Assembly: GCA_964427955.1 (NCBI GenBank)
Contig: CAYRWY010000008.1
Coordinates: 1-47,092 of the forward strand
Direction of reading: 5' to 3'
DNA: 47,092 nt
Source of the DNA: JACRBK01 sp964427955
Lineage (GTDB): Bacteria; Chloroflexota; Anaerolineae; Aggregatilineales; Aggregatilineaceae
The translations under genes were made by a program, and so were the position numbers. The notes under the pieces are model-generated. The model ran no database searches and was not told the origin of the DNA. It saw only the letters and a program-made list of their open reading frames with translations. Each line of letters begins with the position of its first letter. The stretch's first letter is position 1. Of this stretch, positions 16,057 through 24,207 are shown piece by piece.

Positions 16057-17637
16057 ATGAACGACAAAGGGCAAAAGAACCGTTGGCTCGGTCTGCTGTT
16101 TATCTGTTTCTCGCTGTTGATCATCAGTCTCGACAACACGATTCTCAACGTGGCACTACCCGCCATTTCCACCAGCCTGGGCGCCAGCCAAAGCGAGTTG
16201 CAGTGGATCGTAGACGCCTACATCCTGGTGTTTGCCTCACTGCTGCTCACGATGGGATCGATCGGGGACCGGATCGGGCGCAAGCGCATCTTGCAGTTCG
16301 GCGTGATCTGGTTTGGCGTATTCTCGCTGATGGCGGCGCTCGCGAACTCGGTCGAGATGCTCATCGCGGCGCGGGCGCTGTTGGGTCTGGGGGGCGCGAT
16401 TATCATGCCCGCCACCCTGTCCCTGGTCACCGCTAACTTTCCCGATCCCAAAGAACGCGCTCAGGCTATCGCGCTGTGGGCGGCGGTGTTCGGGGTCGGA
16501 TCGGGGATCGGCCCGTTGCTCGGCGGCTATCTTCTGGAACATTTCGACTGGAACGCGATGTTCCTGGTCAACCTCCCGGTGGTCGCCATCGCGCTGGTGG
16601 GCGGTCACTTCTTCCTGGCGGAATCGAAAGATGAGGCCGCGCCGTCACCGGATGTGCCAGGCGTGCTGCTGTCGATTGCAGGCTTGTTCGCGCTGGTGTA
16701 TGGCATCGTCCAGGCCGGGGTAGATGGCTGGACGGCAGGCCCGGTGTTGATCTCCCTGGGCATGGCAGTGCTGCTGCTCGTGGTGTTCTTCATGTGGGAA
16801 AACCGCACCCGCCATCCCATGCTGCCGCTGTATTTGTTTCGCAATCCCTCCTTCACCGGCGCTAACGTGGCGATCACCATGATGTTTTTCGGCATGTTAG
16901 GCGTGTTCTTCGCCATCAGCCAGCTCTTCCAGTCGGTGCAGGGTTATACCCCGCTGGAAACCGGCTACCGCCTGTTCCTGCCCACCTCGCTGATGCTCAT
17001 GGTGACGGCGGGGACGTCGGCGAAAGTGGCGCAGCGCCTCGGCACCAAGCGGACGGTCGGGCTGGGCTTCTTGATCGCGGCGAGCAGCATGTTCTTGCTG
17101 TCGCAGACCATGTCCGCGGACATGTCGTATGGGACGCTGCTGGTCGGGATGCTCATGATGACCGGGGGCATTGGCGTCGCGATGAGTCCGGCTACGAATT
17201 CGATCATGGGGTCGGTCCCGGCGCATAAAGCCGGGGTAGGATCGGCGATGAACGACACCACGCGCGAGGTCGGCGGCGCGCTCGGCGTGGCGGTGTTGGG
17301 CACGGTGATGAACCACACCTATCTGCACCAGATCACCTCGCTCAAGGCGCAGCTTCCGCCGGAGGCGTATGCCGCCGTCAGCAGCAGTATCCAGGGCGCG
17401 CACGCCGTCGCCCACCAGATCGGCGGCCCCCTCGCCAGCGCAATCACCGGGATTGCCGACCAGGCCTTCGCCGCGGGCATGGCGGATGCCATGTTCATCG
17501 CGGCAATCGTGATGGTCGGCGCGGCCTTGTTCACTCTGCGCGTGCTGCCCTCTCAGATTCGGTGCCTGGAGCCTGATTGCGAGGACGACGTGGAATTCGT
17601 CGGCATCCCCGCCCCGGCGCCCGCCGCCAGCGACTAG
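16057..17637 (+). CDS. MFS efflux transporter, DHA2 (EmrB/QacA, 14-TM) type
   Basis: 526-residue integral membrane protein. Seen: N-terminal helix ending in SLDNTILNVALPAI (motif D1-like, about residues 25-38), motif A GSIGDRIGRKRI near 67-78, motif C-like GVGSGIGPLLGGYL near 146-160, and about 14 hydrophobic segments. DHA2 members exchange protons for drugs, detergents or lipids; the substrate cannot be told. AAGGAG lies at 16039-16044, 12 bases before the ATG, a rather long gap. The 181-base upstream gap has only weak promoter-like boxes (TTGGCA at 15985). Single-gene transcript; the hairpin at 17680 may end it. Confidence 0.92.
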   Translation: MNDKGQKNRWLGLLFICFSLLIISLDNTILNVALPAISTSLGASQSELQWIVDAYILVFASLLLTMGSIGDRIGRKRILQFGVIWFGVFSLMAALANSVEMLIAARALLGLGGAIIMPATLSLVTANFPDPKERAQAIALWAAVFGVGSGIGPLLGGYLLEHFDWNAMFLVNLPVVAIALVGGHFFLAESKDEAAPSPDVPGVLLSIAGLFALVYGIVQAGVDGWTAGPVLISLGMAVLLLVVFFMWENRTRHPMLPLYLFRNPSFTGANVAITMMFFGMLGVFFAISQLFQSVQGYTPLETGYRLFLPTSLMLMVTAGTSAKVAQRLGTKRTVGLGFLIAASSMFLLSQTMSADMSYGTLLVGMLMMTGGIGVAMSPATNSIMGSVPAHKAGVGSAMNDTTREVGGALGVAVLGTVMNHTYLHQITSLKAQLPPEAYAAVSSSIQGAHAVAHQIGGPLASAITGIADQAFAAGMADAMFIAAIVMVGAALFTLRVLPSQIRCLEPDCEDDVEFVGIPAPAPAASD

Positions 17638-17679
17638 TCGAAATCGGCCCCTACCTCCCGCGCCACTGCGCATCGCTCT

Positions 17680-17708
17680 CCCTTTCTCCATCCCAGATGG
17701 AGAAAGGG
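17680..17708. repeat. Perfect 12-bp inverted repeat, intergenic hairpin
   Basis: Arms 17680-17691 and 17697-17708 (ccctttctccat / atggagaaaggg) with a 5-base loop, 43 bases after the MFS stop. No T-tract follows, but it may still end or stabilise the MFS mRNA. It is clearly similar to the hairpin at 1519-1545. Confidence 0.6.
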
Positions 17709-17819
17709 GGTCCAGCGAACCAATGAAATATCCCCCGCGTGCAACGATCCGCTCGTTTCGGCGTATATTAGGTAGAGAACCACATTACACACGCGTGAAA
17801 TCAAGCGGATAAGAACATC

Positions 17820-18689
17820 ATGGGAACCGGCACTTTAAACCCAAGTCGGATAGTCACACTTTTGCGCCCGAAGCCCAGCACCTCGTCTCTACCCGCCGCC
17901 ATCACCGCCGCTGCCAGCCAGCGCACCCATCGCATCATCGCCTTGCTTGCCGACCGGAAACGGACCCAAGACGCTTACCGGGCCTATGCCTACTTCCGCT
18001 GGGTAGATGATTGGCTCGATCAGGACCAGCGCAACCGGGATGATCGGATCAAGTTCGTCCGGCGCCAGCAAGCCATCATCGACCGGGGCTACGCAGGGGA
18101 CCGGATTCAGGATCTCAGCGTCGAAGAGCAGATGATCATCGATTTGATCCGGACCGACCGCGAGCCGAACAGCGGGCTGAGACTCTATATCCAACACCTG
18201 ATGGGCGTCATGGCGTTCGACGCCGAGCGGCGCGGGCGTCTGATCTCGGCGCAGGAGCTGGACGAGTATTCGCGACGGCTGGCAGTGGGGGTGACCGAGG
18301 CGCTGCACTATTTCATCGGCCATGACCACCCCACGCCCCCCAGCGAAAATCGCTACCTGGCGGTCACGGCTGCGCACATCACGCACATGCTGCGCGACAC
18401 CAGCGAGGACCTGGCAGCCGGATATTTCAATGTGCCCGGCGACTATCTCGCCGCGCACGGCCTTGGCCCTGGCGACATCGACAGCGAGGCGTACCGGACC
18501 TGGGTCCAGGATCGCGTGCAGCTCGCGCGTGAATATTTCAAGGCCGGGCGAGCCTATCTGGCACAGGTGCGCTGCTTCCGCTGCCGCCTGGCGGGCCGGA
18601 TCTACTGCGCCCAGTTCGAACGGGAATTGGACACCATCGAGCGCAACGCCTACCGGCTGCGCTTCGACGGTCAGAAGCAAAGAATCTGA
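17820..18689 (+). CDS. Squalene/phytoene synthase family protein
   Basis: 289-residue head-to-head isoprenyl diphosphate synthase. First Asp-rich motif: YFRWVDDWLDQ near residue 59-69 (DDxxD type). Second: MLRDTSEDLAAGYFNVPGD near 191-209, equivalent to the LRDxxEDxxxGRxYLP motif, with Phe-Asn where Arg-x-Tyr is usual. It would condense two C15 or C20 prenyl diphosphates to squalene, dehydrosqualene or phytoene; chain length is not readable. The ATG at 17820 lacks a good ribosome site. The next gene, 8 bases away, is a CrtI-like desaturase, so a carotenoid or related terpenoid product is likely. The first 35 residues are not conserved-looking and the true start may be slightly downstream. Confidence 0.87.
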   Translation: MGTGTLNPSRIVTLLRPKPSTSSLPAAITAAASQRTHRIIALLADRKRTQDAYRAYAYFRWVDDWLDQDQRNRDDRIKFVRRQQAIIDRGYAGDRIQDLSVEEQMIIDLIRTDREPNSGLRLYIQHLMGVMAFDAERRGRLISAQELDEYSRRLAVGVTEALHYFIGHDHPTPPSENRYLAVTAAHITHMLRDTSEDLAAGYFNVPGDYLAAHGLGPGDIDSEAYRTWVQDRVQLAREYFKAGRAYLAQVRCFRCRLAGRIYCAQFERELDTIERNAYRLRFDGQKQRI

Positions 18690-18697
18690 GGATAGCC

Positions 18698-20200
18698 ATG
18701 GAATCACCTTCGGCAGTGGTCATTGGGGCGGGCATCGGCGGGATCACGACGGCAGCGCATCTGGCCCAGCAGGGCTTTCGCGTGACGGTGGTCGAGAAGA
18801 ATAAAGAACCGGGCGGACGCTGCGGCCACTTCTCCCGCCAGGGGCATTCTTTCGAGACCGGGCCGACCCTGTTGGTCATGCCCCTCCTGTACGAGGCCGA
18901 ATTCGCCACGCTGGGGGTATCGCTCCACGAGGCCCTCCAGTTGCAGCGGGTCGATCCCACGTACCATCTGGTCTTCGACGATGGCAGCCAGCTCGCCCTC
19001 ACGTCCGATCTGAACGCCATGCGCGAGCAGTTGGAAACCATCGAGCCGGGAAGCTTCGAGGGCTTTCTGCGCTACGTGGAAGAGGGACACCGCCACTATC
19101 ACCTGGCGATGGAGAAACTGGTCGGGCGCGATTTCCGCACCGCGTCCGAGTTTTTCACGCCCGGCAACGTTCCGCTGCTGTTCCGGCTGAAGCCGCTCAT
19201 TCCGCACTACCGCCACATGTCGGCCTATTTCAAGCAGCCGCGCCTGAAAGCCGCGTTTACGTTCCAGGATGTGTATATGGGGCTGAGTCCGTTCGAGGCT
19301 CCGGCCACCTTCTCCATGATGCCCTATACCGAACTGGCGCATGGCGTCTGGTATCCGCAGGGCGGCATGTCCAGCATCGTGCAGGCGCTGGTGAATATCG
19401 CCGATCAGGCGGGCGTGGAATTCGTGTACGATGCCGCCGTGGAGCGCATCGAGGTGAACGGCACGCGCGCCAAAGGCGTGATCCTGGAGGATGGACGGCA
19501 GTTCGAGGCGGACGTCGTGGTGGCTAATGCCGACCTGCCCTACGTGTACCAGAACCTGCTGCCCCACGACCGCTATGGGGACCGGATGGCGCACAAACGC
19601 TTTTCCTGCTCAGTTATCAGCTTCTTCTGGGGCGTTGACCGGCCCTATCCGCAGCTTGGGCCGCATACGCTGTTCCTGGCGGATGACTACCGGAACAATT
19701 TCAAGAGCATCATCCAACACCTGGATCTGCCCAGCAATCCCAGCCTGTACATTCACGCGCCCGCGCGCCTCGATCCCGCAACCGCCCCGGCAGGTGAAGA
19801 CACCCTGATCGCCATCGTCCCGGTCGGGCACCTGGACGAAACGGGCCAGCAGGATTGGCGTCACATTCGCGACCAGGCCCGGGAGGCGGTCTTCAAGCGC
19901 CTGGCGCAGGTGGGGATCACCGACCTGGAAGCGCACATCAAGTTCGAGGTGGACTATACGCCGCTGTCCTGGCGGAAGCGTTACAACTTGATGAAGGGGT
20001 CCACGCACGGCCTGTCGCACACCTTGATGCAGTTGGGATACTTCCGACCGCGCAACCGCCACGCGCGCTACCACAACCTGTACTTCGTCGGCGCGAGCAC
20101 CCATCCCGGAACGGGCGTGCCGACCGCGTTGGTGTCCGCGCGGCTGGTGGCCGAACGTGTCATGGAAGATCAGGGCATGACAACGCGGCGCGCGGGCTAA
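18698..20200 (+). CDS. Phytoene desaturase (CrtI)-type FAD oxidoreductase
   Basis: 500-residue flavoprotein of the CrtI/carotene isomerase family. N-terminal dinucleotide fold VVIGAGIGGITTAAHL (residues 7-22) and VVEKNKEPGGRCG (31-43); the C-terminal FAD motif NLYFVGASTHPGTGVPTAL (about 463-481) is the CrtI signature. It would desaturate (or isomerise or oxidise) the polyene made by the synthase encoded 8 bases upstream. Only one desaturase and no cyclase or ketolase is present in the window, so the final pigment is unknown. The two genes form a short operon ended by a strong terminator. Confidence 0.9.
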   Translation: MESPSAVVIGAGIGGITTAAHLAQQGFRVTVVEKNKEPGGRCGHFSRQGHSFETGPTLLVMPLLYEAEFATLGVSLHEALQLQRVDPTYHLVFDDGSQLALTSDLNAMREQLETIEPGSFEGFLRYVEEGHRHYHLAMEKLVGRDFRTASEFFTPGNVPLLFRLKPLIPHYRHMSAYFKQPRLKAAFTFQDVYMGLSPFEAPATFSMMPYTELAHGVWYPQGGMSSIVQALVNIADQAGVEFVYDAAVERIEVNGTRAKGVILEDGRQFEADVVVANADLPYVYQNLLPHDRYGDRMAHKRFSCSVISFFWGVDRPYPQLGPHTLFLADDYRNNFKSIIQHLDLPSNPSLYIHAPARLDPATAPAGEDTLIAIVPVGHLDETGQQDWRHIRDQAREAVFKRLAQVGITDLEAHIKFEVDYTPLSWRKRYNLMKGSTHGLSHTLMQLGYFRPRNRHARYHNLYFVGASTHPGTGVPTALVSARLVAERVMEDQGMTTRRAG

Positions 20201-20217
20201 GCTCCGACGATCTTCAC

Positions 20218-20253
20218 CACGCCCAGGCGAAAGCTGCCTGGGCGTGTTTTTTT
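20218..20253 (+). terminator. Rho-independent terminator after the carotenoid genes
   Basis: Perfect 11-bp stem (arms 20218-20228 and 20236-20246, cacgcccaggc / gcctgggcgtg), 7-base loop, followed by seven T at 20247-20253. It lies 18 bases beyond the desaturase stop and between convergent genes. Confidence 0.93.
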
Positions 20254-20259
20254 GTGCGG

Positions 20260-22152
20260 TCAGGCCGTGCGGCCCAGGATCATGCCCAGCAGTCCGGCAT
20301 TCTTTTCAGGCTGCTTGCCGTTCGGCGGCAGCCCGGCGTAGAGCGCCGCCAGTTCCTCATCCGGGTGGCGGAACTGCATCGAGTAGAGGCGCGCATACAG
20401 CCCATTCTGCTCCATCAACTGGTCGTGGGTCCCCAACTCGATAATCCGCCCGCCATCCAGCACGGCGATGCGATGGGCGACCTTGATGGTGCTCAAGCGG
20501 TGCGCGACGATCACCGTCGTCCGGTTCTGCATCAGCCGGTCCAGCGCCTCCTGTACCAGCCCTTCCGACTCGTTATCCAGCGAACTGGTCGCCTCGTCCA
20601 GCAGCAAAATGCAGGGGTCTTTCAGAATGGCCCGCGCGATGGCGATGCGCTGGCGCTGCCCGCCGCTCAGGTTCATGCCGCGCTCGCCCACGACGGTATC
20701 GTACTGGTTAGGAAAGGCCATGATGAATTCATGGGCGTTCGCCGCCCGCGCCGCGGCGATCATTTCCTCTTCGGTGGCGTCCAGGCGACCGTACAGGATG
20801 TTCTCGCGAATCGTCCCGCCAAACAGGATCGTCTCCTGCGGCACGATCCCGATCTGCTCGCGCAAACTGTGTTGCGTCAGGCCGCGCAGATCGTGACCAT
20901 CGATCTCGATGGTTCCGCCCGTCGGATCGTAAAAGCGGGGGATCAGGTTGAAGATGGTGCTTTTACCCGCGCCACTCGGACCCACCAGGGCCAGGATTTC
21001 GCCCGCCCGAATCTGCAAGGAAACATTCTGCAAGACCGGCGCGGCGGAATCGTAGCTGAACGAGACGTCGTCGAAGGTGATTTCACCGCGCACGGCGGGC
21101 AGTGGGGTCGCGCCGGGCGCATCCTGGATAGTAGGCGGCGTATCCAGAATCTCGAAGACCCGCTGGACCCCGCCCAAGGCCGCGCTGAACTGGCCGTACA
21201 GCCCGCCCAACCCGGCCAGGCTGGTCGCAATGGAGATGCCATACATCAGAAAGCCGGTGATCATGGCCACGCTCAGCCGCCCGGCGATGACTTCGCGCCC
21301 GCCGTACCACATGATAGCCGCAATCGAGCCGAAGCCCAGGAACATCATGACCGAGCCGAACAGGGAGCTGTAGACCGCCATGCGCAGGGACGCCCGAAAC
21401 GTCTTCTCCATCGCCGCTCCGTAACGCTGCGTCTCGTAGTCTTCGCGCGCAAAGCTTTTCACCACGCGGATACCCTGCAAGCCTTCTTCGGCGACCACCG
21501 TCGAAGCGGCCAACTGATCCTGCACGCGCGTGCTGCCCTTCTGAATCCGGCTGCCAAACAGGAAAGCGACCAGGATCAACACCGGCAGTATCGCCAGGAT
21601 GAACAGGGTGAAGCGGGTGTTCATGGTGAGCACGATCACGATGGAGCCGACCAGGGTCAGCGCCTGGCTGAGCAGCATGGTAACGTTCGTGGTCAGCATG
21701 GACCGCATCTGCGTCACGTCACTGGACAGCCGCGACACCATGTCACCAACGCGCCGGTTCGCGTAAAAATCCAGCGACAGCTTTTGCAGATGGGTGTAGA
21801 CCGACGTGCGCAGGTCGAGCACGATGTGCTCGCCAATGTACGTCAGCAGATAGGATTGCAGGAAATTGAACGCCGCTTGCAGCAGAAATATGCCGATCAG
21901 CACGCCCGCCATCCGGTTGAGGGGGCCATAGTGGCTCGACTTCGTCACCGAGTCGAGCAGCCGGACGATCACTGCCGGAAAGGCCAGCCCGGAGGCGGTC
22001 GAAAATACCAGGGCCACCAGCGCCAGCGCCATCTGTCCCCGATACGGCATCAGATAGGCAAACAAGCGCCGCCAGCTCACGGACTTGAACGATACACGAG
22101 ACTGCTGGTCACCGGTGAGAGTAGGGCGACGAGGTTCTGAGTGATCCACCAT
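20260..22152 (-). CDS. ABC half-exporter (fused TMD-NBD), canonical ATP site
   Basis: 630-residue type IV ABC exporter half, presumably a homodimer of the MsbA/LmrA/BmrA kind. Transmembrane domain about residues 33-330 with six helices; nucleotide-binding domain about 355-595 with Walker A GPSGAGKST 391-399, signature LSGGQ 495-499, Walker B ILLLDE 515-520 and the switch His551. All catalytic residues are intact. A short charged N-terminus and a C-terminal tail (about 35 residues, Gly/Asn-rich) extend beyond the core. AAGGA precedes the ATG by a few bases. It lies downstream of the response regulator and kinase on the same strand, separated by a hairpin at 22234, so read-through could place it under the same control. 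Substrate unknown. Confidence 0.92.
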   Translation of the reverse strand: MVDHSEPRRPTLTGDQQSRVSFKSVSWRRLFAYLMPYRGQMALALVALVFSTASGLAFPAVIVRLLDSVTKSSHYGPLNRMAGVLIGIFLLQAAFNFLQSYLLTYIGEHIVLDLRTSVYTHLQKLSLDFYANRRVGDMVSRLSSDVTQMRSMLTTNVTMLLSQALTLVGSIVIVLTMNTRFTLFILAILPVLILVAFLFGSRIQKGSTRVQDQLAASTVVAEEGLQGIRVVKSFAREDYETQRYGAAMEKTFRASLRMAVYSSLFGSVMMFLGFGSIAAIMWYGGREVIAGRLSVAMITGFLMYGISIATSLAGLGGLYGQFSAALGGVQRVFEILDTPPTIQDAPGATPLPAVRGEITFDDVSFSYDSAAPVLQNVSLQIRAGEILALVGPSGAGKSTIFNLIPRFYDPTGGTIEIDGHDLRGLTQHSLREQIGIVPQETILFGGTIRENILYGRLDATEEEMIAAARAANAHEFIMAFPNQYDTVVGERGMNLSGGQRQRIAIARAILKDPCILLLDEATSSLDNESEGLVQEALDRLMQNRTTVIVAHRLSTIKVAHRIAVLDGGRIIELGTHDQLMEQNGLYARLYSMQFRHPDEELAALYAGLPPNGKQPEKNAGLLGMILGRTA

Positions 22153-22225
22153 GGTTTCCTTTTCTAGGATTGATCAGCGACAACAAGATCCATTGAGACA
22201 ATACACCGTCCATGTAAACCCAGTT

Positions 22226-22271
22226 TAAATAAACCGCGCCCCTCTGGACCGGTGTCCACAGAGGGGCGCGG
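22226..22271 (-). terminator. Terminator after the sensor kinase
   Basis: Perfect 13-bp G+C-rich stem (arms 22234-22246 and 22259-22271, ccgcgcccctctg / cagaggggcgcgg). On the minus strand it is followed by TTTATTTAAA. It begins 22 bases after the kinase stop and separates it from the downstream ABC gene, perhaps partially. Confidence 0.82.
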
Positions 22272-22292
22272 AGATAATACGGAGCAAGCCTT

Positions 22293-23363
22293 TCACGGGC
22301 TGATCGGCAGCCGCACGGTGAACGTGGTCCCCGCGCCGGGCTGGCTGGTGACCGCCACCGTGCCCTGGTGCATCTCCACAATCTTGTGGACAATCGACAA
22401 TCCCAGCCCGCTGCCGCCACCGTCCGAACGGGTGCGCGACCTGTCGGCCTTGTAGAACCGCTCGAAGATGTGCGGCAAATCGGTGTCAGCAATGCCGATG
22501 CCCGTATCGCGGATGGTGAATTCCACCTGGTGATCGTGCTGAGTCAATTCCAGCGCGATCTGCCCCCCGGCAGGCGTGAACTTGATGCTGTTGTGCAGCA
22601 GATTCGTCCACACCTGGCTGAGCAGGTCTTGATCGGCGGTGATCTCCACCTCCGGCAGCGTCACCTCCATGTCCAGGGTTTTGGCCGTCCACTGCGGCTC
22701 GCAGGCCAGTACGAGACTGCGAATCTGCCGGTCCAGCCGGTAGGGTTTAGGCTCGAATTTAGCCCGTTCCGACTCCAACGTGGCGAGCCGGAGCAAATTC
22801 TCGGTGACGCGGGACAGGCGCATACTCTCATTGTCGATAATGCCCAGGTAGTGGTGCCGTTCCTCCGGTGTGAGGTGGTCATTCCGGAGCGCCTGGGCAA
22901 AACCTCGAATCGACGTCAGGGGCGACTGGAGTTCGTGGGAGACGTTCGAAATGAACTCCTGGCGCAGACTTTCCATCTGGTCGAGCTGCAACGCCATTTG
23001 ATTAACGCTCTGGACCAGTTCTCCCACGACCGCCTTTTCACGGGGACCTTCGACGAGTGCCCCATCCACCCGCGCGCTGAAATCGCCCTGGGCGATGCGC
23101 CCCAGCGCCTCGATGATCGGACTGAAGACGCGCATCTGCTGCGAGGCGATTTTCGACCTGAACGCGCGCGTCAGCATCCCAATCGTCACGCCCATGAGCA
23201 CCAGTCCGCTTAACGAGGTGATGATCTGCTGCGGGAGCAGCGGCGGCGTCCACCCGATAATCCGGTAGACGCCCCTGGTCAGCAGGTGAGTGATCGTGAA
23301 CATCAGGCACACAAACACGAGCATCCCGGCAAACTGTACGTAATTCCTCAACCTGCTTCTCAT
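22293..23363 (-). CDS. Membrane sensor histidine kinase (HAMP-HisKA-HATPase)
   Basis: 356 residues from the ATG at 23363, which overlaps the response-regulator stop as ATGA; a longer frame starting at 23507 only reads through the regulator gene and is rejected. Two membrane helices (about 7-28 and 46-68) enclose a very short extracytoplasmic loop of under 20 residues, so it is an intramembrane-sensing type. HAMP is at about 78-101, the phospho-accepting His143 in FISNVSHELQSPL, the N box in QVWTNLLHNSIKFTP, and G boxes IRDTGIGI and GGGSGLGLSI. Short-loop kinases of this build often sense cell-envelope stress or antimicrobial peptides together with neighbouring ABC transporters, as seen here; the stimulus is inferred. 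Confidence 0.93.
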   Translation of the reverse strand: MRSRLRNYVQFAGMLVFVCLMFTITHLLTRGVYRIIGWTPPLLPQQIITSLSGLVLMGVTIGMLTRAFRSKIASQQMRVFSPIIEALGRIAQGDFSARVDGALVEGPREKAVVGELVQSVNQMALQLDQMESLRQEFISNVSHELQSPLTSIRGFAQALRNDHLTPEERHHYLGIIDNESMRLSRVTENLLRLATLESERAKFEPKPYRLDRQIRSLVLACEPQWTAKTLDMEVTLPEVEITADQDLLSQVWTNLLHNSIKFTPAGGQIALELTQHDHQVEFTIRDTGIGIADTDLPHIFERFYKADRSRTRSDGGGSGLGLSIVHKIVEMHQGTVAVTSQPGAGTTFTVRLPISP

Positions 23364-24040
23364 CGCGGGGTATCCATCTCCAGGCGGTAGCCCAATCCGC
23401 GGACCGTGTGAATCCTGAACGAGTAGCGGCCTTCGGGAAAGCGATCCCGCAGCCGGTTGATGTGCACATCCAGGGTGCGCTCGTTGCCTTCGAAGTCGTA
23501 GCCCCAAATGTCCTCGATCAATTGATCGCGCGACAGGGTCTTGCCCGGATAACTCGCCAGCTTGAACAATAACTCGAACTCTTTGAGGGGCAGCGTCAGG
23601 CTCTCACCTGCGATGCGCACTTCAAAGGTCTTGCGATCCATGAACAACTCGCCGACCTGCACCGTCTGCGAGGTCGCGATCCGGTAGCGGCGCAGCAGCG
23701 CCTTGACGCGCATCACCAGTTCGAGCGGATCGAAGGGCTTGACCAGGTAGTCATCCGCGCCCAACTGAAACCCCTGGACCTTGTCGTTGGTCTCCCCTTT
23801 GGCGGTGAGCATGAGAATCGGGAAGTCGTCATAGACGCGCAGCCGGCGGCATAACTCCCAGCCGTCCATATTCGGCATCATGAGATCGAGGATCACCAGA
23901 TCGACTCGGGTCGTTTCAAGCAGGGCCAGGGCCTCGACTCCGTCGTTCGCTTCACAGGTATCAAAGCCTTCGTTCCGCAAGAACACCCCGGCCAGTTCCC
24001 GGATATGGGCATCGTCGTCCACGATCAACACTTTACTCAT
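23360..24040 (-). CDS. OmpR/PhoB-family response regulator
   Basis: 226 residues. Receiver domain 1-118: acidic pocket Asp8-Asp10, phospho-acceptor Asp52 in LVILDLMMPNMDGW, conserved Thr (MLTAK) and Lys (LVKPF). A winged-helix DNA-binding domain follows (about 128-224; LTLPLKEFELLFKLASYPGKTLSRDQL and ERTLDVHINRLR are family hallmarks). GAGG precedes the ATG. It is phosphorylated by the kinase encoded immediately downstream (ATGA overlap). Divergent from a pair of ABC exporter genes across 167 bases holding symmetric elements (24109-24130), so it likely controls those and possibly the ABC gene behind the kinase. Confidence 0.95.
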   Translation of the reverse strand: MSKVLIVDDDAHIRELAGVFLRNEGFDTCEANDGVEALALLETTRVDLVILDLMMPNMDGWELCRRLRVYDDFPILMLTAKGETNDKVQGFQLGADDYLVKPFDPLELVMRVKALLRRYRIATSQTVQVGELFMDRKTFEVRIAGESLTLPLKEFELLFKLASYPGKTLSRDQLIEDIWGYDFEGNERTLDVHINRLRDRFPEGRYSFRIHTVRGLGYRLEMDTPR

Positions 24041-24108
24041 TGGGCCTCACCTGATTCTCAATCCGAACTGAGCATACCCCCATTTCGTCAACTGAATTTA
24101 AACTTGCC

Positions 24109-24130
24109 TTACGAATTCGTCATATCGTAA
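24109..24130. promoter_or_regulatory. Nested palindromes in the divergent response-regulator/ABC gap
   Basis: ttacga and tcgtaa (24109-24114 and 24125-24130) form an inverted repeat spaced by 10 bases, and acgaattcgt (24111-24120) is a perfect 10-bp palindrome inside it. The rest of 24041-24207 has no convincing -35/-10 pair. A candidate regulator-binding site; OmpR-family sites are more often direct repeats, so the match to this regulator is uncertain. Confidence 0.35.
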
Positions 24131-24207
24131 AAACAAACCTGGGAGAAGAATCTGCTTTAATGTATGCTTGTCTGGCTGGCCAGCCGCAATAAATTAAGAG
24201 GATTGGG

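Noticed and set aside
19855..22140. Plus-strand open frame of 761 codons spanning the desaturase end and the ABC gene
   Set aside because: It runs through the strong terminator at 20218-20253 and lies antisense to intact Walker A, signature and Walker B motifs.
23364..23507. Longer N-terminus for the sensor kinase
   Set aside because: The extra 48 residues lie inside the response-regulator gene in another frame; the ATGA overlap at 23360-23363 gives the natural start just before the first membrane helix.
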